A DNA stretch of 64,000 bases from Pseudomonas sp. MYb60 (GCF_002979555.1 NZ_PCOZ01000003.1:248001-312000), one strand, 5' to 3'. Positions 46,796-56,236 are shown, numbered from the stretch's first letter. Made by a program: numbers and translations. The notes: generated by a model not told the origin, from the sequence alone.

Positions 46796-46896
46796 CTGAC
46801 AGTTCTTTCACAAACCTTTCACAAGCGAAGCATTAGGGTAGTCCCAGCTCCTAATGAAAACCTTTTAAGCCCGTGCCCCCATCGCGGGCTTTTCTT
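46796..46896 (+). ncRNA. candidate intergenic small RNA
   Basis: Between two leftward genes lies a rightward terminator with no rightward gene in front. The stretch has a 7-bp hairpin (CATTAGG, 12 bases, CCTAATG), then AAAACCUUUU-rich single strand, then AGCCCG-loop-CGGGCT and TTTTCTTT. CTGACA at about 46796 could be a -35 element, but no convincing -10 is visible. The layout is that of an Hfq-dependent sRNA. Start is approximate. Confidence 0.5.
46868..46896 (+). terminator. Rho-independent terminator
   Basis: AGCCCG (46868-46873), 11-base loop, CGGGCT (46885-46890), then TTTCTTT. No rightward coding gene precedes it. Confidence 0.75.
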
Positions 46897-46919
46897 TGTC
46901 CGGCATTTGGTGCGGGCAC

Positions 46920-46944
46920 AAAAAAGGCAAGCCATTGGCTTGCC
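46920..46944 (-). terminator. Rho-independent terminator of the glycine-rich lipoprotein gene
   Basis: Read leftward: GGCAAGCC-AAT-GGCTTGCC then six T. It lies 14 bases after the stop codon at 46959. Confidence 0.88.
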
Positions 46945-46958
46945 TCATTGTGTGTGGC

Positions 46959-47144
46959 TCAGCGCGGGCCGCCACCAGGGCCACCGCCGCCGCCAAAGCC
47001 AGGACCGCCACCTTGGCCATGCCCGCCACCGTGGCCACCACCACCGCCATGGCCACCCCCTGGCGGCATGAACATCCAGCAACCAGACAGGGTCGACAAC
47101 AACGCAACCACCACGGCCGCCTTGGTAAGGTAATTCAACTTCAT
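46959..47144 (-). CDS. glycine/histidine-rich small lipoprotein
   Basis: 61 residues. Signal with lipobox LSGC (Cys22), then MFMPP and a tail almost wholly Gly, His and Pro (HGGGHGQGGGPGF). Such tails can bind metals or act as flexible surface coats. A good terminator follows. The repeated GGN codons make sequencing or alignment artefacts easy, but the signal peptide and terminator support a real gene. Confidence 0.7.
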   Translation of the reverse strand: MKLNYLTKAAVVVALLSTLSGCWMFMPPGGGHGGGGGHGGGHGQGGGPGFGGGGGPGGGPR

Positions 47145-47322
47145 GACAACGCTCTCTACTTAACGAGATTAACTTCTCGCTGGATAGGACAGCGTGGCGG
47201 CCGATGCGTCACGGTTATCGTGTAACGCGTTGGTAGGGCTTGTATGCGTGGTGATACATCAGGAGGGGCTGGCTGATTTGAAGGCTGGGCGCGCACTCAT
47301 GCACCCAAACCACAGACAATAA

Positions 47323-47354
47323 AAAACCCCGTAGACGTTAATCTACGGGGTTTT
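47323..47354 (-). terminator. terminator after tRNA-Cys
   Basis: AAAACCCCGTAGA-CGTTAA-TCTACGGGGTTTT, 13-bp stem with A and T tracts on both sides, so it can work in either direction. It sits seven bases beyond the tRNA 3' end. Confidence 0.92.
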
Positions 47355-47360
47355 CAAGAG

Positions 47361-47434
47361 TGGAGGCCGAGGTCGGAATCGAACCGGCGTAGGCGGATTT
47401 GCAATCCGCTGCATAACCATTTTGCTACTCGGCC
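47361..47434 (-). tRNA. tRNA-Cys (anticodon GCA)
   Basis: 74 bases including encoded CCA. Read leftward: GGCCGAG acceptor, D-loop AAATGGTTATGC, anticodon stem-loop GCGGA-TTGCAAA-TCCGC (anticodon GCA), T-loop GGTTCGATTCC, then CTCGGCC with the U discriminator expected of tRNA-Cys, then CCA. Confidence 0.97.
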
Positions 47435-47589
47435 TCAAACGATCAGTGTCAACACAACCAACACTCACCGTGTAAAAACTTGAGTGGACTTGAAAGCCCT
47501 GCCTCTACTCTAACTCATTGAATACATTGAGGTTTTTAATGCCTCATTGCGTTCGATGGGCGCCATTATGTACGTATTTGCCAACCCGT

Positions 47590-47637
47590 GCAACCCCTTG
47601 ATTTCAAAAATATTTCGCCGTGGTATCAAGGGGTTGC
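47590..47637. repeat. perfect 13-bp inverted repeat after pvdQ
   Basis: GCAACCCCTTGAT (47590-47602) and ATCAAGGGGTTGC (47625-47637) pair without mismatch around a 22-base AT-rich loop. It lies 10 bases beyond the pvdQ stop. No U-tract follows leftward, so termination would be of an unusual kind. Confidence 0.75.
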
Positions 47638-47646
47638 GTGCGCGCC

Positions 47647-49935
47647 CTACTCCTTGATCCGTTGTACCTGGTACTGCGGATCGGCCGTTATCTGGGCTTC
47701 GGTAAAAGGCAGCGGGCTGAGTTTTTTCTCGGAGAACGCCTGGGTCTGGTCCTTGGCGTGGGGCGATGCAGGGTTACTGGACTGGGAAAACGCCAGCACG
47801 CCTTCAGCATGGGGGCCCTTGTCATCGAACGTGACGATTTGCAGGTAGCTGCTGCCACTGACCACTTCACGTTTGCCATCCGCACGGGGCACGGTTTGCA
47901 TGGCGTTGTAGATGCCCAGTTCCTGTGGACCGCCGTGGATGGGGATTTGGCCAGAGCGCTGTACGTCGCCCCATTGGCTGTTGGCCGTCAAGCCGAGTTT
48001 GGCCACCGCCGCCGTCGAGGCCAGCATGGCGTCGCGCAGGGCCTTGGCGACGGGTTCGCGGTCGATCGCCAGGCCACGCGGGGTGGTCAAGGGTTGGTCC
48101 GGGTCGAAGGCCACGCGCCAGGCGTCGGGGATTTGCGCCAGATGTTCGACCAGATTGATGAAGTGCACCAGGCCCAGGCCGCTGTCGAGGTTGGCGCGGC
48201 GGTCCCAAGCTTTCAGGCTGGCACACAGGGGTTGCAGGGCGGCGGCGTCGGGGCCGAGGGACTCAGCGCAGAACGCCAGCAGGTCGGGCATGACCTGGCC
48301 GGCCAGGTACACCTCGTTGTCCATGACCATGTTTTGCAAGTCGGCAACGGTGATCGGTTGTTGCTCCAGGGACTGCAAGCGTTGCAGGGCGAAGCGTGCC
48401 CGTGGGCCGAGGCCGATGTGGTCCTGGCTGATCACCGGGGAGAACCCGGTCAGCGGCGCCTTGGGGTTGGCCATCCATGCAGAATCATTGGCGTGCTGCA
48501 CATAGTCGCGGCGTTCAAGTTGCGGCAGCTGGTCGGCCGAGAAAATGCCGGGCTGGGCGGCGCGCGGGTCTACGTCCCAGGCGCAGGCGCTGCGGGCGCC
48601 GTCGAGCATGATCATCTGCAGGCCGGCGCGCGGGTCGCTGCAGTGCGCAAGCTTGGCCTCGCTGACGTTGGGCACCACCGACTGGTTCATGTACAGGCTC
48701 TGGCCCTGGTCATCGGCCGCCAGGGTGTTGACCCACGGGATGCCTTGCAGGGTGTGCACCGACGTTTGCAGTTCCTTGAGGTTGCTGGCGCGGTTCATCG
48801 CATACCACTGTTGCAGCACGCGGTCGTTACCGAGGTTGGCGTCGCGCAGGCTGAACGCATGGTGATTGTCCCAATCCAGCTTGCCAGGCCATTGCACCAC
48901 CGGGCCGAACTGCGAACTGTAGACCGTGTGAGTTTGGCTTTTGAGGCTGCCATCCGCTTGCTTGACCTGGACGTTCACCACCGCTTTATCCAGCGGCAGG
49001 GACTTGCCGTCCAGCAGATAGCGCGTGGAGTCCTTCGGGTCCAGAGTCAGGCGATACAGGGTGAAGTGTTTGGAGGTGTCCACCGTGTGCGTCCAGGCCA
49101 CATGCTGGTTGAAGCCGATGTTGATCACCGGCAAGCCCGGCAGCGCAGCACCCATCACGTCCAACTGGCCCGGGATGGTCAGGTGCATCTGGTAGAAACG
49201 CATGCCGCCCACCCACGGGAAATGTGGGTTGGCCAGCAACATGCCCCGGCCATTGAATGAGCGGTCACGCCCCACGGCGACGGCGTTACTGCCACGGTCG
49301 AAACTGAAGCGCTGCTGGCGCGCGGCGGCCAGCTCAAAGCCCCGGGCATTGCTGGACGCGCTGGCGGTGGCCTGTGGCGGTGTCGCGCCCACCAACGCTT
49401 CGGCGAATTGGCCGACGCCGCCTTCTACCAACAGCCTGCGGGTCAACTTGATCAAGTCTTCAGCCACCAACGGCCGTACCCAAGCGGCCCGGCACTGGAC
49501 AGGCGCGCCCTGCTCTTTCAGGTAACGGTTGTAGCCCGCCACATAGCCTTCGATACGCTGGCGGATCTGCGGCGTCTGCGCTTTCCAGAACGCGGCAACG
49601 GCGTCCGGGCGGTTGAGCCAGGTGAAAAACACGTCACTGGCCAGGTTGTTGCGCGCTTCGGGTGTTTCCTGTTCAGGGCCGAAAAACCTCGCGCGTTCAC
49701 CTCTCACCGTGACCACTTCATTGGCCAACAGGCACAGGTTGTCCTGGGCGTAGGCGTAACCAATGCCAAAGCCCAGGCCACGCTCGTCACTGGCGCGGAT
49801 GTGCGGAACGCCGAAACTGGTGCGCCGAACCTCCGCCGACGCCTGCGCTGCCGATTCCCGCGCGGAGGCGGCCAAGCTCAATCCCAGCAACACCCCTGCC
49901 ACGCACACCCTGGACAACCCGTTGAAAATAATCAC
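47647..49935 (-). CDS. pvdQ: acyl-homoserine lactone / pyoverdine acylase PvdQ
   Basis: 762 residues from the GTG at 49935 (GGAG just upstream), the same length as P. aeruginosa PvdQ and very similar throughout from memory. Signal peptide of about 25 residues. The Ntn-hydrolase nucleophile is S216 in DRGSNAVAVG, exposed when the proenzyme is cut after G215. It removes the acyl tail from pyoverdine precursors and can cleave long-chain acyl-homoserine lactones in the periplasm. No other pyoverdine gene is in the window. Confidence 0.92.
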   Translation of the reverse strand: MIIFNGLSRVCVAGVLLGLSLAASARESAAQASAEVRRTSFGVPHIRASDERGLGFGIGYAYAQDNLCLLANEVVTVRGERARFFGPEQETPEARNNLASDVFFTWLNRPDAVAAFWKAQTPQIRQRIEGYVAGYNRYLKEQGAPVQCRAAWVRPLVAEDLIKLTRRLLVEGGVGQFAEALVGATPPQATASASSNARGFELAAARQQRFSFDRGSNAVAVGRDRSFNGRGMLLANPHFPWVGGMRFYQMHLTIPGQLDVMGAALPGLPVINIGFNQHVAWTHTVDTSKHFTLYRLTLDPKDSTRYLLDGKSLPLDKAVVNVQVKQADGSLKSQTHTVYSSQFGPVVQWPGKLDWDNHHAFSLRDANLGNDRVLQQWYAMNRASNLKELQTSVHTLQGIPWVNTLAADDQGQSLYMNQSVVPNVSEAKLAHCSDPRAGLQMIMLDGARSACAWDVDPRAAQPGIFSADQLPQLERRDYVQHANDSAWMANPKAPLTGFSPVISQDHIGLGPRARFALQRLQSLEQQPITVADLQNMVMDNEVYLAGQVMPDLLAFCAESLGPDAAALQPLCASLKAWDRRANLDSGLGLVHFINLVEHLAQIPDAWRVAFDPDQPLTTPRGLAIDREPVAKALRDAMLASTAAVAKLGLTANSQWGDVQRSGQIPIHGGPQELGIYNAMQTVPRADGKREVVSGSSYLQIVTFDDKGPHAEGVLAFSQSSNPASPHAKDQTQAFSEKKLSPLPFTEAQITADPQYQVQRIKE

Positions 49936-50172
49936 GCCGACTCCACAGTCAAATTGGACACCCTCACAAGGGGCAACTACCCCACCGTAAGGACGCAAAA
50001 AGCCCGAAGTAATTTAGCGCGGAGGGAGGTTTATTCGAGGCGGTGCGACTGTGACAAAACCGATACCGACAAAATTTCTACATTGAAAACTTCATGATTC
50101 TGCCCGCTCGTTCGTCTTATTACCTAAGAGCGCTCATTTTTTCCTGATCAGGCTCTGATAAGGAGTTTTTGC

Positions 50173-50550
50173 ATGTACAACCCGCAAGTGCCCACGGATG
50201 GACATTCATCGGCCGCCGACAGCCACTTCGACAGTGGGACCCTCGCCTTCGGCAAGACGCCGGAGCACGGCAATCAACGGATTCGCCACCTGCTCAAATG
50301 TTTCGGCCTGCGCACCAGCCTGATCCGGCTGAAGGTCATCGACGCCCTGCTCAGCGCCGCCGAGCACGGGCGCACCCTCGGTGTGCGCGGTGTGCACAGC
50401 CACATGCTGGAGCTGGGCATTCCGCTGTCATTCCTGAGCGTGCGCGAAGTGCTCAAGCGCCTGTGCAGCGAGGGCGTGATCACGCTCAACGCCGACAAAA
50501 GCTACAGCCTCCATGCGGAGGCTGCCAAGGTGCTCGAAGGCCGCGAATGA
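50173..50550 (+). CDS. Fur-like winged-helix small protein
   Basis: 125 residues. The middle (LLKCFGLRTSLIRLKVIDALLSAAEHGRTLGVRGVHSHMLELGIPLSFLSVREVLKRLCSEGVI) is a winged helix like the Fur N-terminal DNA-binding part, but no Fur metal sites or dimerisation domain follow. Similar Pseudomonas proteins are named Fe2+/Zn2+ uptake regulators. AAGGAG precedes the ATG. It lies divergent from pvdQ; a link to iron is possible but unproven. Confidence 0.7.
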   Translation: MYNPQVPTDGHSSAADSHFDSGTLAFGKTPEHGNQRIRHLLKCFGLRTSLIRLKVIDALLSAAEHGRTLGVRGVHSHMLELGIPLSFLSVREVLKRLCSEGVITLNADKSYSLHAEAAKVLEGRE

Positions 50551-50551
50551 C

Positions 50552-50740
50552 TCAGAGCTTGACCTTGCGCCGCATGATACCGTTGATCACAACGACCACC
50601 ACGGCGATGGCAATGGCGATGGTCTGGAAGGTTTTCTCGCTGATCACCCCGATGTTTTGCAAGTAGGACAAGCCAAACATCGATGCCAGAACGGCCAAGG
50701 CAATCAGAATCGAATATTTCAAACGTTGCTTTTGCGTCAT
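50552..50740 (-). CDS. small membrane protein (62 aa)
   Basis: Two hydrophobic spans (about residues 9-27 and 39-54) with basic ends (MTQKQRLK, RRKVKL). Start 50740 is chosen because upstream in-frame sequence is polar and lacks a ribosome site. Stop codons of this gene and the Fur-like gene lie one base apart. Function unknown. Confidence 0.65.
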   Translation of the reverse strand: MTQKQRLKYSILIALAVLASMFGLSYLQNIGVISEKTFQTIAIAIAVVVVVINGIMRRKVKL

Positions 50741-51000
50741 GACGGGTTCCTGAACCTGAAAAATATATGCACGGCGTGTCGCCAACAACTGCCAGGCGTC
50801 GAGCCCGTTGCGTGGCAGGCCGCCTATGTTACAGACGATCAAAGGCTTTGGCTTGTCCAGCGCGGCAAGCGGCGCTTGATATATGACGACAACAATCCCC
50901 AGGCGAGATCGGGGAACGTTCCCACGCGACCTTCCACCCACAGAGCGGTCCTGGCGATGGACGCCAGGTTTCAACGCACTCTCGAGTGAAGGAATCGCGA

Positions 51001-52530
51001 ATGATCACGCCCACTGGTGGCAACGGCCACTACCCTCTGCAAACGATTCCCGCCAAAGTCGCTCCACCAGCGCCCCCCTCACCCTACGATCCACCGGCCG
51101 CCCTCACCCCTGGCGTACTCAACGTCAAGCGGCACGCGCTGTACAGTGACGGCGATGTGCGCATCCATCGAGAAATGGTGTGGAACCCCGCAGACCCGGA
51201 CAACCCCACCCTCATGTCGAACCGCCTGGTGGTGGAAACCGGCGACGCCAGCGACACGATTCACGTGCGCCGCTGGCCCGGCAGCCGGTTGCAGATCATC
51301 GTCAACGACAAACCCTATCTGTTCGACGCCGAATCCACTCAAGGCCCCTCTCAAGGCCTGTGGATCAAGACCAACGGCGGCGATGATCAGGTCCGGATCG
51401 ATGACGATGTGGACATCCGCGTCGATGTCGACGGCGACGACGGTGATGATCACTTGATCGCCGGTGGCGGACGCACTCGCCTCTACGGCGGCCGGGGTAA
51501 CGACGTGATACAACTCGGCCGGGGCCTGGGGTATGCCGAGGGCAACGACGGCGACGACGTGATCATGGGCGGACGCGGCAATAACGTGATGTATGGCAAC
51601 AACGGCCATGACCGCCTGTATGCCGGTGCGGGGGCATCCACCAAGCAAAGCTACCTGGATGGCGGCGACGGTGACGACGATTTGTACGCGGGCAACGGGC
51701 ACACGGTGCTGCATGGCGGTAAAGGCACCGACCACCTGATCGGGCACGACAGCACGGCGTTTTACACGGGCAAGGGTCAGGACACACTGTGGCGAAACAA
51801 GGCCGATGATTTGATATATGCCAAAGCCAGCGACCGTTTCAACCTTCCCGAGGGCGCTGCCTGGGCCGCAATGGCGCACAGCGACGCGGGTGATTTCGCA
51901 TTCAGCATCCAGGGCGAACCGGATTTCCAGCAGCGCGTGGCTGATGACTTCGAGTTCCTGCGCAGTTCTCCCGCAGGACAGCAGGCGCTGGAACACATGG
52001 ACGCGCTGGCCTTTATCAATGGCAACAAGCTGCCCATATGGCCAATCAGCTTCGGAGGCAGCGAATACCGCTTCTACAGCAATGAGCTGGATGCCTTGCC
52101 GGCTGATGCACCTGAACACCTCAAGCCCGCGACCAATGGATTCCTACAAAACGGTGTGCCGGGTTCCCGAGGCGATCTTGCCGAGATCCATTACGACTCC
52201 CCGTCGATACTGGAAAACAGGGAACGGACCAACACGCTGGTTCCAGTGACGGCCCTGTTCCACGAAATGGTCCACGCCTACAACGGCGCGACGGGCACAT
52301 TCGTCCGAGGGTTCAATCACGAAGACGGGCACGATGTGCCGCACCTTGAGCGTCAAACCATTGGCCTGCCAAACGGCGCCCAACCCTACGATTTCGACGA
52401 CGACCCCTCGACACCCGCCGCCACCGTCAACCCTTACCCCTTCACGGAGAACGCGCTGAACGCAGAGATGGGCAAGCCGCTCAGGCAATCCTATGTTCTA
52501 AATGTCAGCCCCCAGGGTGATGGGGTGTAA
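51001..52530 (+). CDS. RTX-repeat protein with M91 (NleD/HopH1-type) zinc protease domain
   Basis: 509 residues. A proline-rich N-terminus (about 1-40) is followed by a beta region (45-130) and glycine/aspartate repeats resembling RTX calcium repeats (about 145-270: GGRGNDVIQ, GNDGDDVIMGGRGNNVMYGNNGHDRLYAG). The C-terminal half has the zinc motif H421-E-M-V-H425 in ALFHEMVHAYNGATG and, 30 residues on, ERQTIGL, the M91 layout. NleD and HopH1 are type III effectors that cut host kinases. There is no signal peptide or secretion gene next to it. AAGGA seven bases before the ATG sets the start. Confidence 0.82.
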   Translation: MITPTGGNGHYPLQTIPAKVAPPAPPSPYDPPAALTPGVLNVKRHALYSDGDVRIHREMVWNPADPDNPTLMSNRLVVETGDASDTIHVRRWPGSRLQIIVNDKPYLFDAESTQGPSQGLWIKTNGGDDQVRIDDDVDIRVDVDGDDGDDHLIAGGGRTRLYGGRGNDVIQLGRGLGYAEGNDGDDVIMGGRGNNVMYGNNGHDRLYAGAGASTKQSYLDGGDGDDDLYAGNGHTVLHGGKGTDHLIGHDSTAFYTGKGQDTLWRNKADDLIYAKASDRFNLPEGAAWAAMAHSDAGDFAFSIQGEPDFQQRVADDFEFLRSSPAGQQALEHMDALAFINGNKLPIWPISFGGSEYRFYSNELDALPADAPEHLKPATNGFLQNGVPGSRGDLAEIHYDSPSILENRERTNTLVPVTALFHEMVHAYNGATGTFVRGFNHEDGHDVPHLERQTIGLPNGAQPYDFDDDPSTPAATVNPYPFTENALNAEMGKPLRQSYVLNVSPQGDGV

Positions 52531-52550
52531 ACCACGCCTGGTATTGAAGT

Positions 52551-52580
52551 GGCGCGGCCTCACTCGTCGCGCCGTTTCTT
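52551..52580 (+). terminator. probable terminator after the M91 protease gene
   Basis: GGCGCG (52551-52556), 11-base loop, CGCGCC (52568-52573), then GTTTCTT. Short but GC-rich stem with a broken U-tract. Confidence 0.5.
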
Positions 52581-52677
52581 GCACGATCGTACCTAAAGCT
52601 CCCGCTCCCCACGCCGATAGCCCTACGAAGCTCTAACAAAGCCGCGTCGATAATAAACGCTTCGTAAGGACGGCCCC

Positions 52678-54672
52678 ATGCCCCCACTGCGCTCCATCCA
52701 AACCCGCTATACCCTGTTCCTGGTGCTGTTCGTCCTGGTTTTATTCGTCTTGACGGTGGTCGGCATCGGCCAATTGGTTGCCCCCACGCTGCGTCACACG
52801 GAAGAACAGGTGGTGCTCAACCGCGTCAGCGAGGTCGCCGAGCAGATCCAGGGCGAGCTGAACAAGGTTCAGGCCCAACAACGCAGCATCACCCAGACCG
52901 TCCCTCTGCTGGACAGCGACGCTATCGACAAGGTCCTGCCTGGCCTGGTCGATCAATATGGCGAGCTGAAAGTCTTCGGCGGCGGCATCTGGCCGTTGCC
53001 CAACCAGCGTACCCCGGGGCGCAATAAACACAGCACCTTCTGGCACCGCGACGCCTCGGGCAAGCTCACCGTGAACACGTTCTGGAACAGCGACCCCGCC
53101 CCCAACTACTACGACCAGAGCTGGTACAAGGGCGGCCTCGCCTCGCCACGCGGCCAGTGCGCCTGGGCGGCCGCCTACAAGGATGACGCAAGCCAGGAAC
53201 CCCGCACCAACTGCGCCATGGCGATCCAACGCGACGGTGCCGCCTACGGCGTTGCCACCATCGACGTGACCCTGGGTTTCTTCAATGACCTGGTGGCCAG
53301 CAAGGAAAAAGACATCGGCAGCCAGATGCTGATCGTCGAAGCCGACGGCAAGATCATCAGCAACAGCTCGCGCATCAGCGGCCCGGTGGTGTTGAAAAAC
53401 ATCAGCGAGCTGGCCTCGACCTCAGCGTTTGCCGCCCAGGTCAGCAAGGCCCTGACCCAGCGCAACCAGGGGTTGCAGCGCAGCGAGTTCGACAACAGCG
53501 GCGTGGCCAGCACCTTCTACCTGCGCCCAATCGAAGGCACGCCGTGGTTGCTCGCCACCGCCCTGCCGACGTCGCTGATTACCGCCCAGCGCGATGATGT
53601 GCTCGGCACACTGGCCCTGCTGCAAATCCCCATGGTAGTGCTGCTGGTACTGCTCGCCGCCTATGCGATCCGCCAACTGGTGCAGCGCATGAAGTCGCTC
53701 AAGACCAATATCGACGCGCTCTCCACCGGCGATGCCGACCTGACGCGACGCATCACCATTCGCGCCGAGGACGAACTGGGCGCCATCGGCCATTCGGTGA
53801 ACCGCTTTATCGTCTACCTGCAGAACATGATCGGCGAGGTGACCCAGGCCACCGGCGCCATGGCCTCGGGCCTTGAGCAACTGCAACAGGCGTCGGCCCA
53901 GACCAACCGCATCCTGGTGCGGCATGCCTCGGAAACCGACCAGACCGTCACGGCCATCACCGAGATGAGTTCCACCGCCGACACCGTCGCGCAAAACGCT
54001 GCCGAAACCGCCGCGTTCACCCAGCGCGCCAATGAACATGCCGACCGTTCCCGGGTGGTGGTGGGCGAAGCGTCCAGCAGCGTCAGCGCCTTGATCGGCG
54101 AAGTGTCCAGCGCCACTCACAGTGTGGAAAACATGCGCCAGGACGCTGCGCGTATCACTGAAACCCTTGGGGTGATCGGCGCGATTGCCGGCCAGACCAA
54201 CTTGCTGGCCCTCAACGCCGCCATCGAAGCCGCGCGCGCAGGCGAACAGGGCCGCGGCTTTGCGGTGGTGGCCGATGAGGTCCGCGCCCTCGCCGCCCGC
54301 ACCCAGGCCAGCACCTCGCAGATCAACGAAATGCTCGCACGCCTGACCAGCGGCGTAAGTTCATCGGTGGCGGCCATGGAAAATACCCAGGCCAGCTGCC
54401 AATCGGCGGCGGATGCCACGGCGCGGGTCAACACCGGGCTGGATGAGATGGCGGGCTCGGTCAGCCACATCAACAACCTCAGCACCCAGATCGCCACGGC
54501 CGCCGAACAGCAGAGCGCGGTGACCGAGGAGATCAACCGCAGCATGGTGCAAATCCGACAAATGGTCGAAGAGTTGGTGCAAAGCGGCCAGGCCACCGAA
54601 ACCAATACGCAAAGCCTGCTGGACGCCAATGGCCGGGTAATTGCGCTGATGGGACGCTTCAAAGTCCGTTGA
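52678..54672 (+). CDS. methyl-accepting chemotaxis protein (dCache-type sensor)
   Basis: 664 residues. Membrane span (about 10-35), periplasmic Cache-like sensor of about 270 residues with [10 protein letters not shown] and [10 protein letters not shown], second span (about 305-330), HAMP (330-385), and a long signalling helix pair whose tip is [32 protein letters not shown]. Cache receptors of this form often bind amino acids or amines. Ligand unknown. AAGGA precedes the ATG. Single gene; a hairpin at 54688-54708 lacks a U-tract. Confidence 0.92.
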   Translation: MPPLRSIQTRYTLFLVLFVLVLFVLTVVGIGQLVAPTLRHTEEQVVLNRVSEVAEQIQGELNKVQAQQRSITQTVPLLDSDAIDKVLPGLVDQYGELKVFGGGIWPLPNQRTPGRNKHSTFWHRDASGKLTVNTFWNSDPAPNYYDQSWYKGGLASPRGQCAWAAAYKDDASQEPRTNCAMAIQRDGAAYGVATIDVTLGFFNDLVASKEKDIGSQMLIVEADGKIISNSSRISGPVVLKNISELASTSAFAAQVSKALTQRNQGLQRSEFDNSGVASTFYLRPIEGTPWLLATALPTSLITAQRDDVLGTLALLQIPMVVLLVLLAAYAIRQLVQRMKSLKTNIDALSTGDADLTRRITIRAEDELGAIGHSVNRFIVYLQNMIGEVTQATGAMASGLEQLQQASAQTNRILVRHASETDQTVTAITEMSSTADTVAQNAAETAAFTQRANEHADRSRVVVGEASSSVSALIGEVSSATHSVENMRQDAARITETLGVIGAIAGQTNLLALNAAIEAARAGEQGRGFAVVADEVRALAARTQASTSQINEMLARLTSGVSSSVAAMENTQASCQSAADATARVNTGLDEMAGSVSHINNLSTQIATAAEQQSAVTEEINRSMVQIRQMVEELVQSGQATETNTQSLLDANGRVIALMGRFKVR

Positions 54673-54750
54673 TCACTTGATCGGCTGCTCCCGTGCAAAG
54701 CGCGGGAGTCGGACTATTCTGACAGTTCCAAGTCGCACAGGAGGTGTGCC

Positions 54751-55209
54751 ATGCGCGCTGCCGAGCAGTCGATCCGCTTGGAGCGGATCAGTCAGGAACG
54801 TTTTATCCAGGCCCCCATCGAAACCGTCTACGACTACGTCACCCAACCGGATCGCTGGCACGAATGGCATCCCACATCCCTCAGCGCCGACACCGGCACC
54901 ACGGGATCAGTCACCGCCGGAGCGCGGTTCACCGAGATGGTCGACTTGCTCGGCGTGCGCATGCCCATGAGCTACCGCGTACAGATCACCCGGCGCCCGA
55001 GTGAATTCAAGACCGTCTTCACCTCCCTGGCCGTTGACGGCTCGATTCATTATTTCCTGCGCCCCTTCAATAACGGCACCCTGTTCAAACGCATCCTGAT
55101 CTATGAAACCGAATTGCAATTAGTGACCTTGCACGAGCGCATGATCGAACTCTCGGGCATTGCCCTTGACCAGCTCAAGCACCGCCTCGAGAACCCCGCC
55201 TTCGTATAA
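54751..55209 (+). CDS. SRPBCC family protein
   Basis: 152 residues with the START-like pattern: beta strand RFIQAPIETVYDYVTQPDRWHEWHP, then strands and a long C-terminal helix (HERMIELSGIALDQLKHRLE). Such proteins bind hydrophobic ligands or act as polyketide-type cyclases. AGGAGG lies just before the ATG. No partner gene suggests the ligand. Confidence 0.8.
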   Translation: MRAAEQSIRLERISQERFIQAPIETVYDYVTQPDRWHEWHPTSLSADTGTTGSVTAGARFTEMVDLLGVRMPMSYRVQITRRPSEFKTVFTSLAVDGSIHYFLRPFNNGTLFKRILIYETELQLVTLHERMIELSGIALDQLKHRLENPAFV

Positions 55210-55226
55210 TTTGGAAACACTCCGAT

Positions 55227-55253
55227 CCTGCAGGGGCTGGCTTGCCTGCGATG
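55227..55253. repeat. REP-like intergenic repeat, degenerate
   Basis: CTGCAGGGGCTGGCTTGCCTGCGATG resembles the CTGTAGGAGCTGGCTTGCCAGCGATG repeat common between Pseudomonas genes. One copy, partly mismatched. Confidence 0.45.
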
Positions 55254-55305
55254 ACGTCGTCATGATCGCCGCCATCCCAAGCCTTCTCCTGCACCGGAGC
55301 CCTTC

Positions 55306-55752
55306 ATGAAAACCCCTCTGCGCGTCGCCTTGCTGGCTACCCTCCTCACCACCACACTGGCCCAGGCTGCCGACCTGATCCCCATCGACGTACACCGCGA
55401 CGCCAACTGTGGCTGCTGCAAAAAATGGATCAGCCACCTGGAAAGCAATGGTTTCAAGGTCAACGACCATGTGGAAGCGGACATGAGTGCGGTCAAGCAA
55501 CGCCTCGGTGTCGCCCCGCGCCTGGGCTCATGCCATACCGCCGTGATCGACGGCAAGTTCGTCGAAGGCCACGTACCTGCCGATCAGGTACTGGCGCTGC
55601 GCAAGCGCGACGACCTGCTGGGCATCGCTGCACCGGGCATGCCGATGGGTTCGCCGGGCATGGAAGTCGACGGGCACAGCGAGGCCTATCAAGTCATCGG
55701 CCTGACCCGGGAAGGCAAGGACGTGGTGGTGGCTGAATACCCGGCGCAATGA
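55306..55752 (+). CDS. DUF411 periplasmic metal-binding protein
   Basis: 148 residues. Signal peptide of about 22 residues ending AQAA, then the DUF411 start DVHRDANCGCCKKWISHLE with a CXCC metal motif and a third Cys in GSCHTAVIDG. The Met-rich PGMPMGSPGME loop could add copper ligands. DUF411 proteins often sit with copper resistance genes. The next gene overlaps by four bases. Confidence 0.85.
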   Translation: MKTPLRVALLATLLTTTLAQAADLIPIDVHRDANCGCCKKWISHLESNGFKVNDHVEADMSAVKQRLGVAPRLGSCHTAVIDGKFVEGHVPADQVLALRKRDDLLGIAAPGMPMGSPGMEVDGHSEAYQVIGLTREGKDVVVAEYPAQ

Positions 55753-56192
55753 TCGCGGGTTACCTGGGGTTATTCTTCGCGGCGTTTGGCGCCGCGACCT
55801 TGCTGCCGCTGCAATCGGAAGCCGTGCTGGTGGGCCTGTTGCTCAGCGGGCATTACAGCCTGTGGTGGTTGCTGGGTGTTGCCACCCTGGGCAATGTACT
55901 CGGCTCGGTCGTGAATTGGTGGCTCGGGCGCTGGGTCGAGCATTTCAAGGCGCGGCGCTGGTTTCCGGTCAATGACCGGCAGTTGGAAAAAGCCCGCCAA
56001 CATTACGCGCGCTGGGGGCATTGGACCTTGTTGCTGAGTTGGGTGCCGATCATTGGCGACCCGTTGACGCTGGTGGCTGGGGTCATGCGCGAGCCTTTCT
56101 GGCGGTTTCTGCTGTTGGTGACGCTGGCCAAAAGTGCGCGCTATGGGGTGCTCGCTGCGGTGACCTTGCAGTGGGTGTTAATCCCCACTTAA
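55749..56192 (+). CDS. YqaA family (DedA-like) membrane protein
   Basis: 147 residues with about four membrane spans. The TLLPLQSEAVLVGLLLSG start, GNVLGSVVNWWLGRW and the WVPIIGDPLTLVAGVMR re-entrant segment are typical of YqaA/SNARE-associated proteins, possible lipid or metabolite transporters. ATGA overlap with DUF411 gives translational coupling. Confidence 0.85.
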   Translation: MIAGYLGLFFAAFGAATLLPLQSEAVLVGLLLSGHYSLWWLLGVATLGNVLGSVVNWWLGRWVEHFKARRWFPVNDRQLEKARQHYARWGHWTLLLSWVPIIGDPLTLVAGVMREPFWRFLLLVTLAKSARYGVLAAVTLQWVLIPT

Positions 56193-56236
56193 TCCCCTCG
56201 CAACAGCATCCGGGCACTGACTCAGGAGCCCCGCCC

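Noticed and set aside
47620..49260. Long rightward open frame (546 codons) opposite pvdQ
   Set aside because: Shadow of pvdQ, whose 762-residue product has the right length, signal and catalytic serine.
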